Shown piece after piece: positions 36,600 to 45,360 of a stretch of 64,000 nucleotides of DNA. The notes beneath the pieces were generated by a model. That model was not told the DNA's origin, ran no database searches, and saw nothing but the letters and a program-made list of their open reading frames with translations. Positions within the stretch are counted from its first letter, which is position 1. Each line of letters opens with the position of its first letter. The DNA comes from Pantoea eucalypti (GTDB taxonomy: Bacteria > Pseudomonadota > Gammaproteobacteria > Enterobacterales > Enterobacteriaceae). Location: NCBI RefSeq assembly GCF_009646115.1, contig NZ_CP045720.1:3224001-3288000 (forward strand). The letters run 5' to 3'. Made by a program: the position numbers and the translations under genes.

Positions 36600-36720
36600 C
36601 ACAGGCTGCTTTAGCAACCTGAACGCCCGTAAGGGCGGCCCTGAAGGGGCGAGCACAGCGAGTCATCCTCACGTACTTCGTGTACGCTCCGGTTGTTCCG
36701 CGCTGTCCGTGGTCAGACTG
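36600..36720. repeat. Hairpin-rich intergenic repeat between the ABC ATPase gene and hpxJ
   Basis: A CGCCC-GTAA-GGGCG hairpin (about 36627-36640) is followed by TCACGTACTTCGTGTACGC, then CTCCGGTTGTTCCGCGCTG. A related TCACATACTTCAGTATGCTCC motif occurs in the 23S-5S spacer at about 54820. No coding signal. Confidence 0.55.
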
Positions 36721-36753
36721 TCTGCAACAATAAACGCCTGTCAAACTAAACAT

Positions 36754-37485
36754 TTAGAGACGAACCGAAGAGATAAACTGCTTCAGCTCCGGCGTCTGCG
36801 GCTGGGCGAACAGCGTTTTACTGTCGCCCTGCTCCCAGACGCGCCCCTGATGCATAAAGACCACACGATCGCCCACGTCGCGGGCGAAGCTCATTTCATG
36901 GGTGACGAGGATCAGCGTCATTCCCTCTGCCGCCAGCTGCTCCAGAACTTTAAGCACTTCGCCCACCAGTTCAGGATCGAGCGCGGAGGTGATCTCATCA
37001 CAGAGTAAAACTTTCGGCGTCATCGCCAGCGCACGGGCGATCGCCACGCGCTGCTGCTGACCGCCAGAGAGGCTGGCAGGATAGTAGTCAAGACGTTCAC
37101 CCAGCCCGACCTTTTCCAGCATCTGCGCCGCCAGCGCCCGGCACTCGGCCTCGCTTTTCTTCAGCACCCGGCGCGGCGCCAGCATCACGTTCTCCAGCGC
37201 CGTCATGTGCGGGAACAGGTTGAAGCTCTGAAATACCATTCCGACCGAGCGGCTGATTTCACGCGCCTGCGAATCACGGTCGGTAATCGTCATCCCGCCG
37301 AGCTTGATGCTGCCCTCCTGATAGCCTTCCAGCCCGTTCATACAGCGCAGCAACGTGCTTTTGCCGGATCCACTGCGACCAATGATCGAGATCACCTCGC
37401 CCATGTCGATATCCAGATCCACGCCTTTCAACACATGGTTGTCGCCGTAATATTTTTGCACCTGATTAATGGTGATGAGCGGCAT
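36754..37485 (-). CDS. Polar amino-acid-type ABC transporter ATPase
   Basis: 243 residues: Walker A GRSGSGKST, signature [15 protein letters not shown], Walker B VLLCDEITSALD, H-loop VTHEM. GlnQ-like. It ends the transporter part of the operon. Neighbouring genes suggest a purine-breakdown compound as substrate, perhaps allantoate or a ureide, but the sequence does not say which. It overlaps the permease before it by 20 bp. Confidence 0.9.
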   Translation of the reverse strand: MPLITINQVQKYYGDNHVLKGVDLDIDMGEVISIIGRSGSGKSTLLRCMNGLEGYQEGSIKLGGMTITDRDSQAREISRSVGMVFQSFNLFPHMTALENVMLAPRRVLKKSEAECRALAAQMLEKVGLGERLDYYPASLSGGQQQRVAIARALAMTPKVLLCDEITSALDPELVGEVLKVLEQLAAEGMTLILVTHEMSFARDVGDRVVFMHQGRVWEQGDSKTLFAQPQTPELKQFISSVRL

Positions 37486-38125
37486 TGAATTTTTTCTCCA
37501 GATACTGGCTGTAGCGAGACAGCGGATAACACATCAGGAAGTAGCCCAGCGCCACCAGCCCAAAGACTTTAAACGGCTGATAGGTCACATTGTTCAGAAT
37601 GGTGCCCGCCTTAGTCAGCTCAATGAAGCCGATAATTGAGGCCAGCGCGGTCCCCTTGATCACCTGCACGGCAAAGCCCACGGTCGGCGCGATACCGATG
37701 CGGATCGCCTGGGGTGCCACCACCCGCCATAGCGTCTGACCAAAGGTCAGGCCGAGGCAGCGCGACGCTTCCCACTGCCCTTTCGGCAGGGCGCGAATGC
37801 TGCCGTACCAGATGTCCACCAGAAAGGCGCTGGTGTAGAAGGTCAATGCCAGCGAAGCTGCGGTCCAGGGCGCGACATCAATGCCGAATAGCCCGACGCC
37901 GAAAAATGCCAGGAACAGCTGCATCAGCAGCGGCGTGCCCTGAAACAGCGCGGTGTAACCGCGTATCACGCGCGTCAGCCACTTGCGTTGCAGCAGACGC
38001 AGAAACAGCAGTGGCAGCGTTACCAGCGTTCCGCCGGCAAAGGCCACCAGCGACAGTAACAGGGTCCAGCGCGCCGCCAGCAGCAGGTTGCGCAGGATGT
38101 CCCAGTCAGTAAAGGTCGTCATCAT
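37466..38125 (-). CDS. ABC transporter permease 2 (HisM/GlnP-type)
   Basis: 219 residues from MMTTFTDWD (ATG 38125 or 38122). Five or so membrane segments and the conserved EASRCLGLTFGQTLWRVVAPQA loop that docks on the ATPase. Inner membrane. Its ATG overlaps the stop of permease 1 and its end overlaps the ATPase gene start. Confidence 0.88.
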   Translation of the reverse strand: MMTTFTDWDILRNLLLAARWTLLLSLVAFAGGTLVTLPLLFLRLLQRKWLTRVIRGYTALFQGTPLLMQLFLAFFGVGLFGIDVAPWTAASLALTFYTSAFLVDIWYGSIRALPKGQWEASRCLGLTFGQTLWRVVAPQAIRIGIAPTVGFAVQVIKGTALASIIGFIELTKAGTILNNVTYQPFKVFGLVALGYFLMCYPLSRYSQYLEKKFNAAHHH

Positions 38126-38790
38126 GATGGCTGCACTCCAAACCATTTACGGCCAATTGCCAGCAGCAGATGGCGCATCGCAATCGACAACGCCAGGTAG
38201 ATCAGCGTGGTCACCAGATAGACCTCAAAACTTAAGAAGGTGCGCGACTGAATCAGGTTAGCGGCGAAGGTCAGCTCCTCATAAGAAACCTGGGACACCA
38301 CCGACGACCCCAGCATCACGATGATGCACTGACTGACCAGCGCCGGGTAAATGCGCTGCAGCGCAGGTGGCAACACCACCCGCAAAAATGTCTGGCTGCG
38401 GGTTAATCCCAGCACCCGGCCTGCTTCCCACTGCCCTTTGGGCGTTACCTGAATTCCGGCACGGATGATCTCGGTACTGTAAGCGCCAAGGTTGATCAGC
38501 ATCGCCAGCAGCGCCGCCTCGCCAGCGGTGAGTTTCAGCCCCAGCGCAGGCAGACCGAAAACAATAAAGAACAGTTGCACCACAAACGGCGTATTGCGGA
38601 TCAGCTCGACATAGATGCCCCACAGGCGGCTCATCCAGCTGGGTTTGCCACTGCGCAGCGCCGCGCCCGCAATGCCCAGCGCCACACCACCGGTCGTCGC
38701 CAGCACCGTCAGCTGGAGGGTGACCCACAGACCGGAGAGCAGCTCCGGCCAGTAGGGCCACAGGGCGGGAAAGTTAAGTTGCCCGGTCAT
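38122..38790 (-). CDS. ABC transporter permease 1 (HisM/GlnP-type)
   Basis: 222 residues. EAGRVLGLTRSQTFLRVVLPPA is the ATPase-docking loop; RNTPFVVQLFFIVFGLP is typical of polar amino-acid permeases. Forms a heterodimer with the gene at 37466-38125. Ten bp after the binding-protein gene. Confidence 0.9.
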   Translation of the reverse strand: MTGQLNFPALWPYWPELLSGLWVTLQLTVLATTGGVALGIAGAALRSGKPSWMSRLWGIYVELIRNTPFVVQLFFIVFGLPALGLKLTAGEAALLAMLINLGAYSTEIIRAGIQVTPKGQWEAGRVLGLTRSQTFLRVVLPPALQRIYPALVSQCIIVMLGSSVVSQVSYEELTFAANLIQSRTFLSFEVYLVTTLIYLALSIAMRHLLLAIGRKWFGVQPS

Positions 38791-38800
38791 GAATCCGTCC

Positions 38801-39586
38801 TCAGGCGCCGAGGTTGGCGGGCAGCGGCGCTTTGAGCCACTCTTCTGACAGTTTATTCAGAGTGCCATCTTTGATGCCCTGCTCAATCAGCGCATTGACT
38901 TTCGCTTTCAGCGCAGGCTCATCTTTCTTCAGGCCGATAAAGCAGGGTGAATCTTTCAGCATAAACTGCGCGACAGGCGCTTTAGCCGGATTCTGGCGTG
39001 CAATCGCGGCAACCACCAGGTTACCGGTGGCGACATATTGCACCTGACCGGAGAGATAGGCAGACAACGTGGTATTGTTATCTTCATAGCGTTTTATCTG
39101 CGCATCTTTCGGCGCAACGTCGCTGAGCACCATGTCTTCTACCGCACCGCGCGTGACGCCAATCGACTTGCCGCTCAGCGCCGACGCCGCTTTGATCTCA
39201 TCACCTTTCGGACCAAATACGCCCAGGAAGAACGGCGCATAGGCACGTGTAAAGTCGATCACTTTCTCACGCTCGGCATTTTTACCCATGCTGGAGATAA
39301 CCAGATCGACCTTGTCAGTTTGCAGATAAGGCACGCGGTTGGCACTGCTGACCGGCACCAGCTGCAACTTAAGTTTCATCTGCTTTGCCAGATATTTCGC
39401 CGTGTCGATGTCATACCCCTGCGGCTGCAGGTCAGTGCCGACCGAGCCAAAGGGTGGGAAATCCTGCGGCACAGCGACGCGGATGACACCGCGCTTCTGG
39501 ATGTCCTGCAGTTGATCGGCCAGCGCACTTCCCGCCTGAGCCATCAGTAATGCTGCAGCTGCTACCGCCATTAAAACTTTTTTCAT
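38801..39586 (-). CDS. Periplasmic binding protein of the hpx-linked ABC transporter
   Basis: 261 residues from ATG 39586 (MKKVLMAVAAAALLMAQAGS); cleavage after ALA. SBP_bac_3 fold with GVIRVAVPQDFPPFG and DLVISSMGKNAEREKVIDF, as in polar amino-acid receptors. First gene of the eight-gene operon. A sigma-54 promoter lies 55-70 bp upstream. Ligand not known. Confidence 0.9.
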   Translation of the reverse strand: MKKVLMAVAAAALLMAQAGSALADQLQDIQKRGVIRVAVPQDFPPFGSVGTDLQPQGYDIDTAKYLAKQMKLKLQLVPVSSANRVPYLQTDKVDLVISSMGKNAEREKVIDFTRAYAPFFLGVFGPKGDEIKAASALSGKSIGVTRGAVEDMVLSDVAPKDAQIKRYEDNNTTLSAYLSGQVQYVATGNLVVAAIARQNPAKAPVAQFMLKDSPCFIGLKKDEPALKAKVNALIEQGIKDGTLNKLSEEWLKAPLPANLGA

Positions 39587-39638
39587 TATGCACCCCGGTG
39601 AGATTAACGTGAAACAAAAGATTCTTTGACATGCAATC

Positions 39639-39654
39639 TGCAACTAATGTGCCA
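39639..39654 (-). promoter_or_regulatory. sigma-54 promoter of the ABC-hpxJKQT operon
   Basis: On the minus strand TGGCAC-ATTAG-TTGCA, an exact match to the -24/-12 consensus (GG-N10-GC), about 53 bp before the binding-protein ATG. Predicts RpoN dependence. Confidence 0.85.
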
Positions 39655-39707
39655 ATCCGGGCGGCAACAAAAAAAGGGTTAAGCGGCAGAGAGTTCAGCA
39701 GAATGCG

Positions 39708-39730
39708 GGCGTAATCGGAGCGATTACGCC
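39708..39730. promoter_or_regulatory. Dyad between NtrC site and sigma-54 promoter
   Basis: GGCGTAATC-GGAGC-GATTACGCC, perfect 9-bp arms. Possible operator (RpiR-type protein next door, or another regulator) or a looping aid. Confidence 0.45.
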
Positions 39731-39759
39731 GGGAAAGATGTGTTCTGAAATGGGGCAAA

Positions 39760-39774
39760 GCACCAAAACGGTGC
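39760..39774. promoter_or_regulatory. NtrC-type enhancer site
   Basis: GCACC-AAAAC-GGTGC, perfect dyad of the NtrC consensus, about 120 bp upstream of the sigma-54 -12 element and 4 bp past the RpiR gene stop. The distance is right for enhancer-dependent activation. Confidence 0.7.
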
Positions 39775-39777
39775 CTG

Positions 39778-40617
39778 TTAACGGTGCTCCAGTTCGTCAA
39801 ACTGCTGATACAGGTCAGCGATCTGATGAATCCGCTGACGTCCCTGAGCCAGCATTTCATGCAGCAGGGCATTAGCAATCAGGTTAACCAGACTCATGGC
39901 CGCGCTGTAACTGTCAAAAGCGGAGACGCTATCCAGCGGCGTACAAAGCTGCCACCGCGCCAGGGTAATCACCGTCTGCGCCTGCGGCTCACACAGCGCC
40001 AGCAGCGGGATACCGGCTGCCTGCAACTGCTGCATCAGCGGGCGAATAATGCGTGGACGACGACGAAAGGCCATCACGATGACCATGTCGTCCGGTGTGA
40101 TATCCACCAGCTCCTCTGCCAGCGTCTGGCCCGGCTGCGGCAGAATATGCACCTGTGAACGCGCCTGCACCAGTTGCTGGCGCAGGTGCAGCGCCACCGG
40201 GTAGGCATTGCGCATACCGATGATAAAGATGCGTTTTGCCTGCGACAGCTGCTGAATAACCTCGTTAAAGTGCTGTGCATCCAGGCTGTTAACCCACTGC
40301 GTCAGATTCGCCATCTCCTGCTTATAGTGGCGTGCCAGCAAGGTATTGCCCTGCACGGCATCACGATTATCTGTCAGCGGCATGCCGCTCTGACGCAGGA
40401 TGCGTAACTCATCACGCATATCTTTGTATTTCTCGTAGCCCAGACGCTTAAACAGCCTGCTGACCGTGGCTTTCGACACACCACTGAGCCGCGCCAGCTC
40501 GGCGCTGTTGTAGCTGATCAGGTCATCGAAATGGTCAAACACGAAGTCAGCAATGCGCTGTTCCTGTGGCGAGAGCTGGGGATAGTGACTTCTGAGTCGT
40601 TCATCAAGCTGTTGCAT
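39778..40617 (-). CDS. RpiR-family transcription regulator
   Basis: 279 residues from ATG 40617 (AGGA 7 bp upstream); a 14-codon extension to 40659 has no ribosome site. N-terminal HTH_6 domain (about 10-80, LARLSGVSKATVSRLFKRLGY), C-terminal SIS domain (about 110-260, RIFIIGMRNAYPVALHLRQQL). RpiR SIS domains usually sense phosphosugars; here, between two hpx operons and divergent from hpxW, a ureide or oxamate ligand is more likely. Possible site at 40647-40661. Confidence 0.85.
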   Translation of the reverse strand: MQQLDERLRSHYPQLSPQEQRIADFVFDHFDDLISYNSAELARLSGVSKATVSRLFKRLGYEKYKDMRDELRILRQSGMPLTDNRDAVQGNTLLARHYKQEMANLTQWVNSLDAQHFNEVIQQLSQAKRIFIIGMRNAYPVALHLRQQLVQARSQVHILPQPGQTLAEELVDITPDDMVIVMAFRRRPRIIRPLMQQLQAAGIPLLALCEPQAQTVITLARWQLCTPLDSVSAFDSYSAAMSLVNLIANALLHEMLAQGRQRIHQIADLYQQFDELEHR

Positions 40618-40646
40618 AAGGCGTCCTGTAACTTTTGTTTCAGCAC

Positions 40647-40661
40647 TTTTGTTTAGCAAAA
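40647..40661. promoter_or_regulatory. Candidate operator of the RpiR regulator
   Basis: TTTTG-TTTAG-CAAAA, perfect 5-bp dyad arms; the left half repeats upstream (CTTTTGTTTCAGCAC). Thirty bp before the regulator start. Confidence 0.35.
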
Positions 40662-40715
40662 CCTAGCACAATTTACGCCAGGTTAACCGGCGCATTGTCA
40701 TCGCAGGGTGAAAAC

Positions 40716-40731
40716 TGGAACAGCTCTTGCT
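40716..40731 (+). promoter_or_regulatory. sigma-54 promoter of hpxWXYZ
   Basis: TGGAAC-AGCTC-TTGCT, with GG and GC separated by 10 bp. One mismatch in -24. 38 bp before hpxW ATG. Confidence 0.65.
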
Positions 40732-40768
40732 TTGTTATGCGTACTGTCACCCGAAGAATGAGAAAACG

Positions 40769-42355
40769 ATGATTCAAAGCAATATGGCCCCGCAGGGGAT
40801 GGCGGTGACGCCGCACCATCTGGCGAGTGAAAGCGCACTCGCGGTACTGCGTGATGGCGGTAATGCCATTGAAGCGATGGTGGCCGCCGCCGCAACTATC
40901 GCGGTGGTCTATCCACACATGAATGGACTGGGCGGCGACGGTTTCTGGCTGATTCTGCCGCCCGGTGGTGATCCTGTCGCTATCGACGCCAGCGGCGCAG
41001 CAGGTTCACTGGCTCACCGCGATTTTTACGCCGATCACCCGAAAATTCCACATCGCGGACCGAAAGCGGCGCTGACCGTAGCCGGTACAGTCAGTGGCTG
41101 GCAGGAGGCACTGATGCTCTCTAAGGAGATGGGCACCCCGCCGCTGCCGCTGGCTCGTCTGCTGCGTGATGCCATTCGCTACGCCGCCGACGGCATTCCT
41201 GTGACCGCTTCACAGAGCGCCGCCACCGCAACGTTCCGCAGTGAGTTGCAGCATCAGCCCGGCTTCAGCGCCACGTTTATGCCTGACGGCGAGGTGCCGC
41301 AGCCCGGCAGCCGTTTTACCCAGCCCGCACTGGCGAACACCCTGAGTCAGCTCACCGAAGAGGGACTCGACAGTTTTTATCGCGGCCCGCTGGCTCATCA
41401 TCTGGCCGACGAGATGGCGACACTGGGCATGCCGGTGACGCTGAACGATCTGCAGCAGCATCGCGCCCGCCGCACAACGCCACTGCACCTCGCACACAGT
41501 GAAGGCGACATCTGGAATATCGCCCCGCCGACGCAGGGCATGGTGTCGCTGGCAATCCTCGGCATCACCGACCGGCTGGCGATGGCGGAGGCTGATGACG
41601 CGCAGACGGTGCACCGCATCGTTGAAGCCACCAAGAAAGCCTTTGCACTGCGGGACAAACACATCACCGATCCGCGTCACGTTACCGAAGATCTGCAGGC
41701 GCTGCTGAATAGCGATCACCTTGCCACACTCGCCAGCCAGATCACCGATGGTGAGGCGGCAGCCTGGGGGAGCGGACGCGGCCCGGGCGATACCGTCTGG
41801 ATGGGCGTGATGGACAGCAGCGGTCTGGCGGTCTCCTTTATTCAAAGCATCTATCACGAGTTTGGCAGTGGTGTGGTGCTGCCCGGCACCGGTATTACCT
41901 GGCAGAACCGTGGCGCGGCGTTTAGCCTGGATCCTGACCACTTACTCGCCCTTGCGCCCGGCAAGCAGCCGTTTCATACCCTGAATCCCGCCGCTGCGCG
42001 CCTGAAAGATGGCCGGACAATGGTGTATGGCGCCATGGGCGGAGATGGTCAGCCGCAGACCCAGGCGGCGATTTTTACCCGCCATGTCATTCAGGGCCTG
42101 CCGTTACAGCAGGCGGTCAGTGCGCCGCGCTGGCTGCTGGGCCGGACCTGGGGTCAATCGTCCGACTCACTGAAACTGGAAGGCCGTTTTGACGACGAAA
42201 CGGTATTGATGCTGCGTCTGTGGGGACATGAGGTGGAAATGCTGCCGGACTTCAGCGAATCCGTGGGCCATGCGGGCGCCATCGTGCGTCACAGCAACGG
42301 CATGTTTGAGGGCGCAAGCGATCCGCGCAGTAACGGCAGCGCTGCCGGTTTTTAA
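40769..42355 (+). CDS. hpxW: Oxamate amidohydrolase (gamma-glutamyltransferase-like Ntn hydrolase)
   Basis: 528 residues from ATG 40769 (MIQSNMAPQGMAVTPHHLAS). GGT fold: the N-terminal block ASESALAVLRDGGNAIEA and the maturation site in PGDTVWMGVMD, whose Thr would be the N-terminal nucleophile after self-cleavage. No signal peptide, unlike periplasmic GGT. In Klebsiella the homologue HpxW hydrolyses oxamate to oxalate and ammonia. First gene of hpxWXYZ. Confidence 0.85.
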   Translation: MIQSNMAPQGMAVTPHHLASESALAVLRDGGNAIEAMVAAAATIAVVYPHMNGLGGDGFWLILPPGGDPVAIDASGAAGSLAHRDFYADHPKIPHRGPKAALTVAGTVSGWQEALMLSKEMGTPPLPLARLLRDAIRYAADGIPVTASQSAATATFRSELQHQPGFSATFMPDGEVPQPGSRFTQPALANTLSQLTEEGLDSFYRGPLAHHLADEMATLGMPVTLNDLQQHRARRTTPLHLAHSEGDIWNIAPPTQGMVSLAILGITDRLAMAEADDAQTVHRIVEATKKAFALRDKHITDPRHVTEDLQALLNSDHLATLASQITDGEAAAWGSGRGPGDTVWMGVMDSSGLAVSFIQSIYHEFGSGVVLPGTGITWQNRGAAFSLDPDHLLALAPGKQPFHTLNPAAARLKDGRTMVYGAMGGDGQPQTQAAIFTRHVIQGLPLQQAVSAPRWLLGRTWGQSSDSLKLEGRFDDETVLMLRLWGHEVEMLPDFSESVGHAGAIVRHSNGMFEGASDPRSNGSAAGF

Positions 42356-42367
42356 CAGGAGCGAATC

Positions 42368-42550
42368 ATGAATCAACACGACTGGGCCAGCTACATCGGC
42401 CATATGGAGCAGATACTGCAACTGGAACTGGATGACGCCCGCCGCGCTGAACTGCTGATCCAGCTGTCGCGTATCGCGGAGATGGCGGCACCGCTGATGG
42501 CGTTTCCGCTGGACGATCGGCTGGAAGTGGCAGGAGTATACCAGGCATGA
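42368..42550 (+). CDS. hpxX: AtzG-like small partner subunit (DUF4089)
   Basis: 60 residues, MNQHDWASYIGHMEQILQLEL..., helical, with AGGAG-type ribosome site. DUF4089/AtzG proteins are small subunits that bind and stabilise AtzE-type amidases. It overlaps hpxY by 4 bp, in line with a complex. Confidence 0.75.
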   Translation: MNQHDWASYIGHMEQILQLELDDARRAELLIQLSRIAEMAAPLMAFPLDDRLEVAGVYQA

Positions 42551-43944
42551 GATTAGGTGATGTTTCGATTCAGAGCCTGCAACGGGCGATCCAGCAGGGT
42601 GAGATCAGCGCGGTGGAGGTAGCGAAGAGCACGCTGCAGGCCGTTGAGCAGCATAATCCGGCGCTGAATGCCTGGACGGAAGTGACCGGGCCGCGCATGT
42701 TAAAAGAGGCCAGCGCGATTGATGCGCAGCGGCAGCGCGGCGAAACCCTGCCACCGCTGGCGGGCATCCCGTATGCGGTGAAAAACCTGTTTGATGTGGC
42801 GGGTCACAGCACACTGGCCGGTGCCAGCCTGTTCCGCGATCGCCCTGCGGCCCAGGCAGATGCGTTTGCCGTGGAGAAACTGCGTCACGCAGGCGCGCTG
42901 CTGTCGGGCATGCTGAACATGGATGCTTATGCCTATGGTTTTACCACCGAAAACAGCCACTATGGTGCGACGCACAATCCGCGCGATCTGAGCCGCGTGG
43001 CGGGCGGCTCTTCAGGCGGTTCAGCCGCCGCCGTGGCCGCCGGGCTGGTCCACTTTTCACTGGGCACCGACACCAACGGCTCGATTCGGGTGCCCGCGTC
43101 GCTGTGCGGTATTTTTGGTCTTAAGCCAACTTTTGGTCGTCTGTCACGCAGCGGCAGCCATCCGTTTGTCGCCAGCCTTGATCACATCGGCCCACTGGCG
43201 CGCCGGGTTGAGGACCTGGCACTGGTGTATGACCTGTTGCAGGGTGCAGACCACGCTGACGCGTTTCAGGCTGACCGTCCACTGGCCGAGACGCTGCCAG
43301 GGCTGTCACAGGGCAGCGAAGGATTGCGCTGTGGCGTACTGGGTGGTTTTTTTGCCCGCTGGTGCGATGAGGATGCCCGCGCGGCCGTCGCGGCAGTTGC
43401 AGCCGCGCTTGAGGCTCAGGAAGAGGTGCTGATGCCGGAGGCGGAGCTGGCCCGCTCGGCGGCGTTTATCATGACCGCCGCCGAGGGCGGCAATCACTAT
43501 TTGCCTGCCCTGCGCCAGATGCCGGAGCAGTTTGAACCGAACTCACGTGAGCGTCTGCTGGCCGGTGCCATGATGCCTGGTGCCTGGTATGTGCAGGCAC
43601 AGCGTTTCCGTCGCCATTTTCAGCAGCAGGTGTTACCGCTGTTTGATCGGTTCGATGTGCTGATCGCCCCAGCGACGCCCTGCAGCGCGATTACTATCGG
43701 TCAGCAAACCCTGACGATTCAGGGTGAGTCGCTGCCCGCCAAGGCGAGCATGGGAATGCTAACGCAGCCGATCTCCTTCCTGGGATTGCCGGTCTGTACC
43801 GTGCCGCTGGCGACCCAAAGTGGCCTGCCGATTGGATTACAGCTTATCGCCCGTCCGTTTAATGAAGAGGCAGTACTACGCGCCGCCTGGGCACTGGAAC
43901 AACAGGGCATTACGATGCCGCAAATGAATATGGCAGGAGCGTGA
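42547..43944 (+). CDS. hpxY: Amidase-signature hydrolase, AtzE-like
   Basis: 465 residues. Catalytic triad of the amidase signature: Lys79 (YAVKN), cis-Ser155 (GGSSGG) and Ser178 (DTNGSIR). Closest in context to AtzE (1-carboxybiuret hydrolase), with the AtzG- and AtzH-like genes on both sides. Substrate in purine catabolism not established; a ureido or oxalurate-derived amide is my guess. Confidence 0.8.
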   Translation: MRLGDVSIQSLQRAIQQGEISAVEVAKSTLQAVEQHNPALNAWTEVTGPRMLKEASAIDAQRQRGETLPPLAGIPYAVKNLFDVAGHSTLAGASLFRDRPAAQADAFAVEKLRHAGALLSGMLNMDAYAYGFTTENSHYGATHNPRDLSRVAGGSSGGSAAAVAAGLVHFSLGTDTNGSIRVPASLCGIFGLKPTFGRLSRSGSHPFVASLDHIGPLARRVEDLALVYDLLQGADHADAFQADRPLAETLPGLSQGSEGLRCGVLGGFFARWCDEDARAAVAAVAAALEAQEEVLMPEAELARSAAFIMTAAEGGNHYLPALRQMPEQFEPNSRERLLAGAMMPGAWYVQAQRFRRHFQQQVLPLFDRFDVLIAPATPCSAITIGQQTLTIQGESLPAKASMGMLTQPISFLGLPVCTVPLATQSGLPIGLQLIARPFNEEAVLRAAWALEQQGITMPQMNMAGA

Positions 43945-44324
43945 TGAACAGAGAGATTAATTTACCGCAGGTGCTCACCGAGGTAACGGCGCAGTTTTAT
44001 CGCTACGAGCAGGCGCTGGTCAGCAATGACGTGGAAGAACTGGATGCGCTCTTCTGGCATGACCCGCGAACCGTGCGTCTCGGGGCGGGAGAGAATCTGT
44101 ATGGCATTGATGAAATTCGGGCCTTCCGTGCCGCGCGTCCTTCAGCCGGTCTGAACAGGACGCTACGGAACACCGTGATTACGACTTTTGGCGAGGATTA
44201 TGCGGTCTGCAGCACCGAATTTACCCGCCCTGGCAGCGATAAGATTGGCCGTCAGCAGCAGACCTGGGTACGAATGCCCCACGGCTGGTGCATCGTGGCG
44301 GCGCAGGTCAGTCTGATGAGCTGA
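43944..44324 (+). CDS. hpxZ: AtzH-like protein (DUF3225)
   Basis: 126 residues from ATG 43944 (AGGAG 4 bp upstream; a GTG at 43941 is less likely). SnoaL/NTF2-like alpha+beta fold (TAQFYRYEQALVSNDVEELDALFWHD). The AtzH protein of cyanuric acid catabolism acts on 1,3-dicarboxyurea, so an accessory amidohydrolase is a possible role. Overlaps the hpxY stop. Confidence 0.75.
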   Translation: MNREINLPQVLTEVTAQFYRYEQALVSNDVEELDALFWHDPRTVRLGAGENLYGIDEIRAFRAARPSAGLNRTLRNTVITTFGEDYAVCSTEFTRPGSDKIGRQQQTWVRMPHGWCIVAAQVSLMS

Positions 44325-44330
44325 CGGCAT

Positions 44331-44367
44331 CCGGCGCTGCTCCCGTTCAGAACGGGGCAAGCGCCGG
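44331..44367. terminator. Shared hairpin between hpxZ and hpxB
   Basis: CCGGCGCTGCTCCCGTTC and GAACGGGGCAAGCGCCGG pair at 16 of 18. Convergent genes on both sides. No clear T tract. Confidence 0.65.
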
Positions 44368-44374
44368 AACTGGC

Positions 44375-45328
44375 TTAAGGTGCCGGGTGAGTTGCGATCC
44401 AGTGGTCAGCAATCTGCTGGCGGGTACAGATCCAGACGTCGTCGTGCTGCTGGATGTGATCGAGGAAGTTCTGCAACGCGCGGAATTTGCCAGGGCGACC
44501 CAGCAGGCGGCAATGCATGCCGACCGACATCATCTTCGGTGCCGTCTCTCCCTCTTCATACAGCACATCAAAGGTGTCGCGCAGATAGGTGAAGAACTGT
44601 TCGGCGGTGTTAAACCCCTGCGGCGAGGCAAAGCGCATATCGTTGCACTCAAGGGTGTAAGGAATAACCAGGTGCGGTTTTACCGTGCCATCCTGGCAGG
44701 TAACCTGCGTCCAGAACGGCAGATCATCGCCGTAGTAGTCACTGTCGTAGCTGAACCCACCCTGCTCCACCACCAGCCGACGGGTGTTCGGGCTGTCGCG
44801 CCCGGTGTACCAGCCTGTTGGCGCTTTCCCAAACAGATCCACCAGCACATCCACCGCCTGCTGCATATGCTGACGTTCAGTTTTTGCATCCATGCCCTGA
44901 TAGTGGATCCAGCGCCAGCCGTGGCTGACCACATCGTAGTCCGCCTGTTTAATCGCCTCGACAATTTCCGGATGACGCGCCAGCGCCATCGCCACACCAA
45001 AAACGGTTAGCGGCAGACCACGTTTCTGAAATTCATTGTGGATGCGCCAGAAGCCGGCGCGGGAGCCGTACTCATACAGCGACTCCATCGACATGTGACG
45101 ATCGGTATAGCTGGCTGCACCGATGATGTCGGAGAGGAACTGCTCTGAGCCCGCATCGCCATGCAGCACACTGTTTTCTGCACCCTCTTCGTAATTCAGG
45201 ACAAACTGCACTGCCACACGGGCGTTATTGGGCCAGGCGGCGTGCGGCGGATTGGCGCCATAACCGATTAAATCGCGCGGATAGTTTTTGTTAAAGCTGT
45301 ACTCTTTCTTCTCTGCAGCGTCAGTCAT
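44375..45328 (-). CDS. hpxB: Allantoinase, polysaccharide-deacetylase type (PuuE)
   Basis: 317 residues. Metal-independent allantoinase of the polysaccharide-deacetylase fold, recognised by YPRDLIGYGANPPHAAWPNNARVA, GWRWIHYQ and MHCRLLGRPGKF. Opens allantoin to allantoate. Third gene of hpxSAB on this strand, 32 bp after hpxA. Confidence 0.93.
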   Translation of the reverse strand: MTDAAEKKEYSFNKNYPRDLIGYGANPPHAAWPNNARVAVQFVLNYEEGAENSVLHGDAGSEQFLSDIIGAASYTDRHMSMESLYEYGSRAGFWRIHNEFQKRGLPLTVFGVAMALARHPEIVEAIKQADYDVVSHGWRWIHYQGMDAKTERQHMQQAVDVLVDLFGKAPTGWYTGRDSPNTRRLVVEQGGFSYDSDYYGDDLPFWTQVTCQDGTVKPHLVIPYTLECNDMRFASPQGFNTAEQFFTYLRDTFDVLYEEGETAPKMMSVGMHCRLLGRPGKFRALQNFLDHIQQHDDVWICTRQQIADHWIATHPAP

Positions 45329-45360
45329 TACTCCACCTGTTTTGATTCGGGAAAGTTCCG

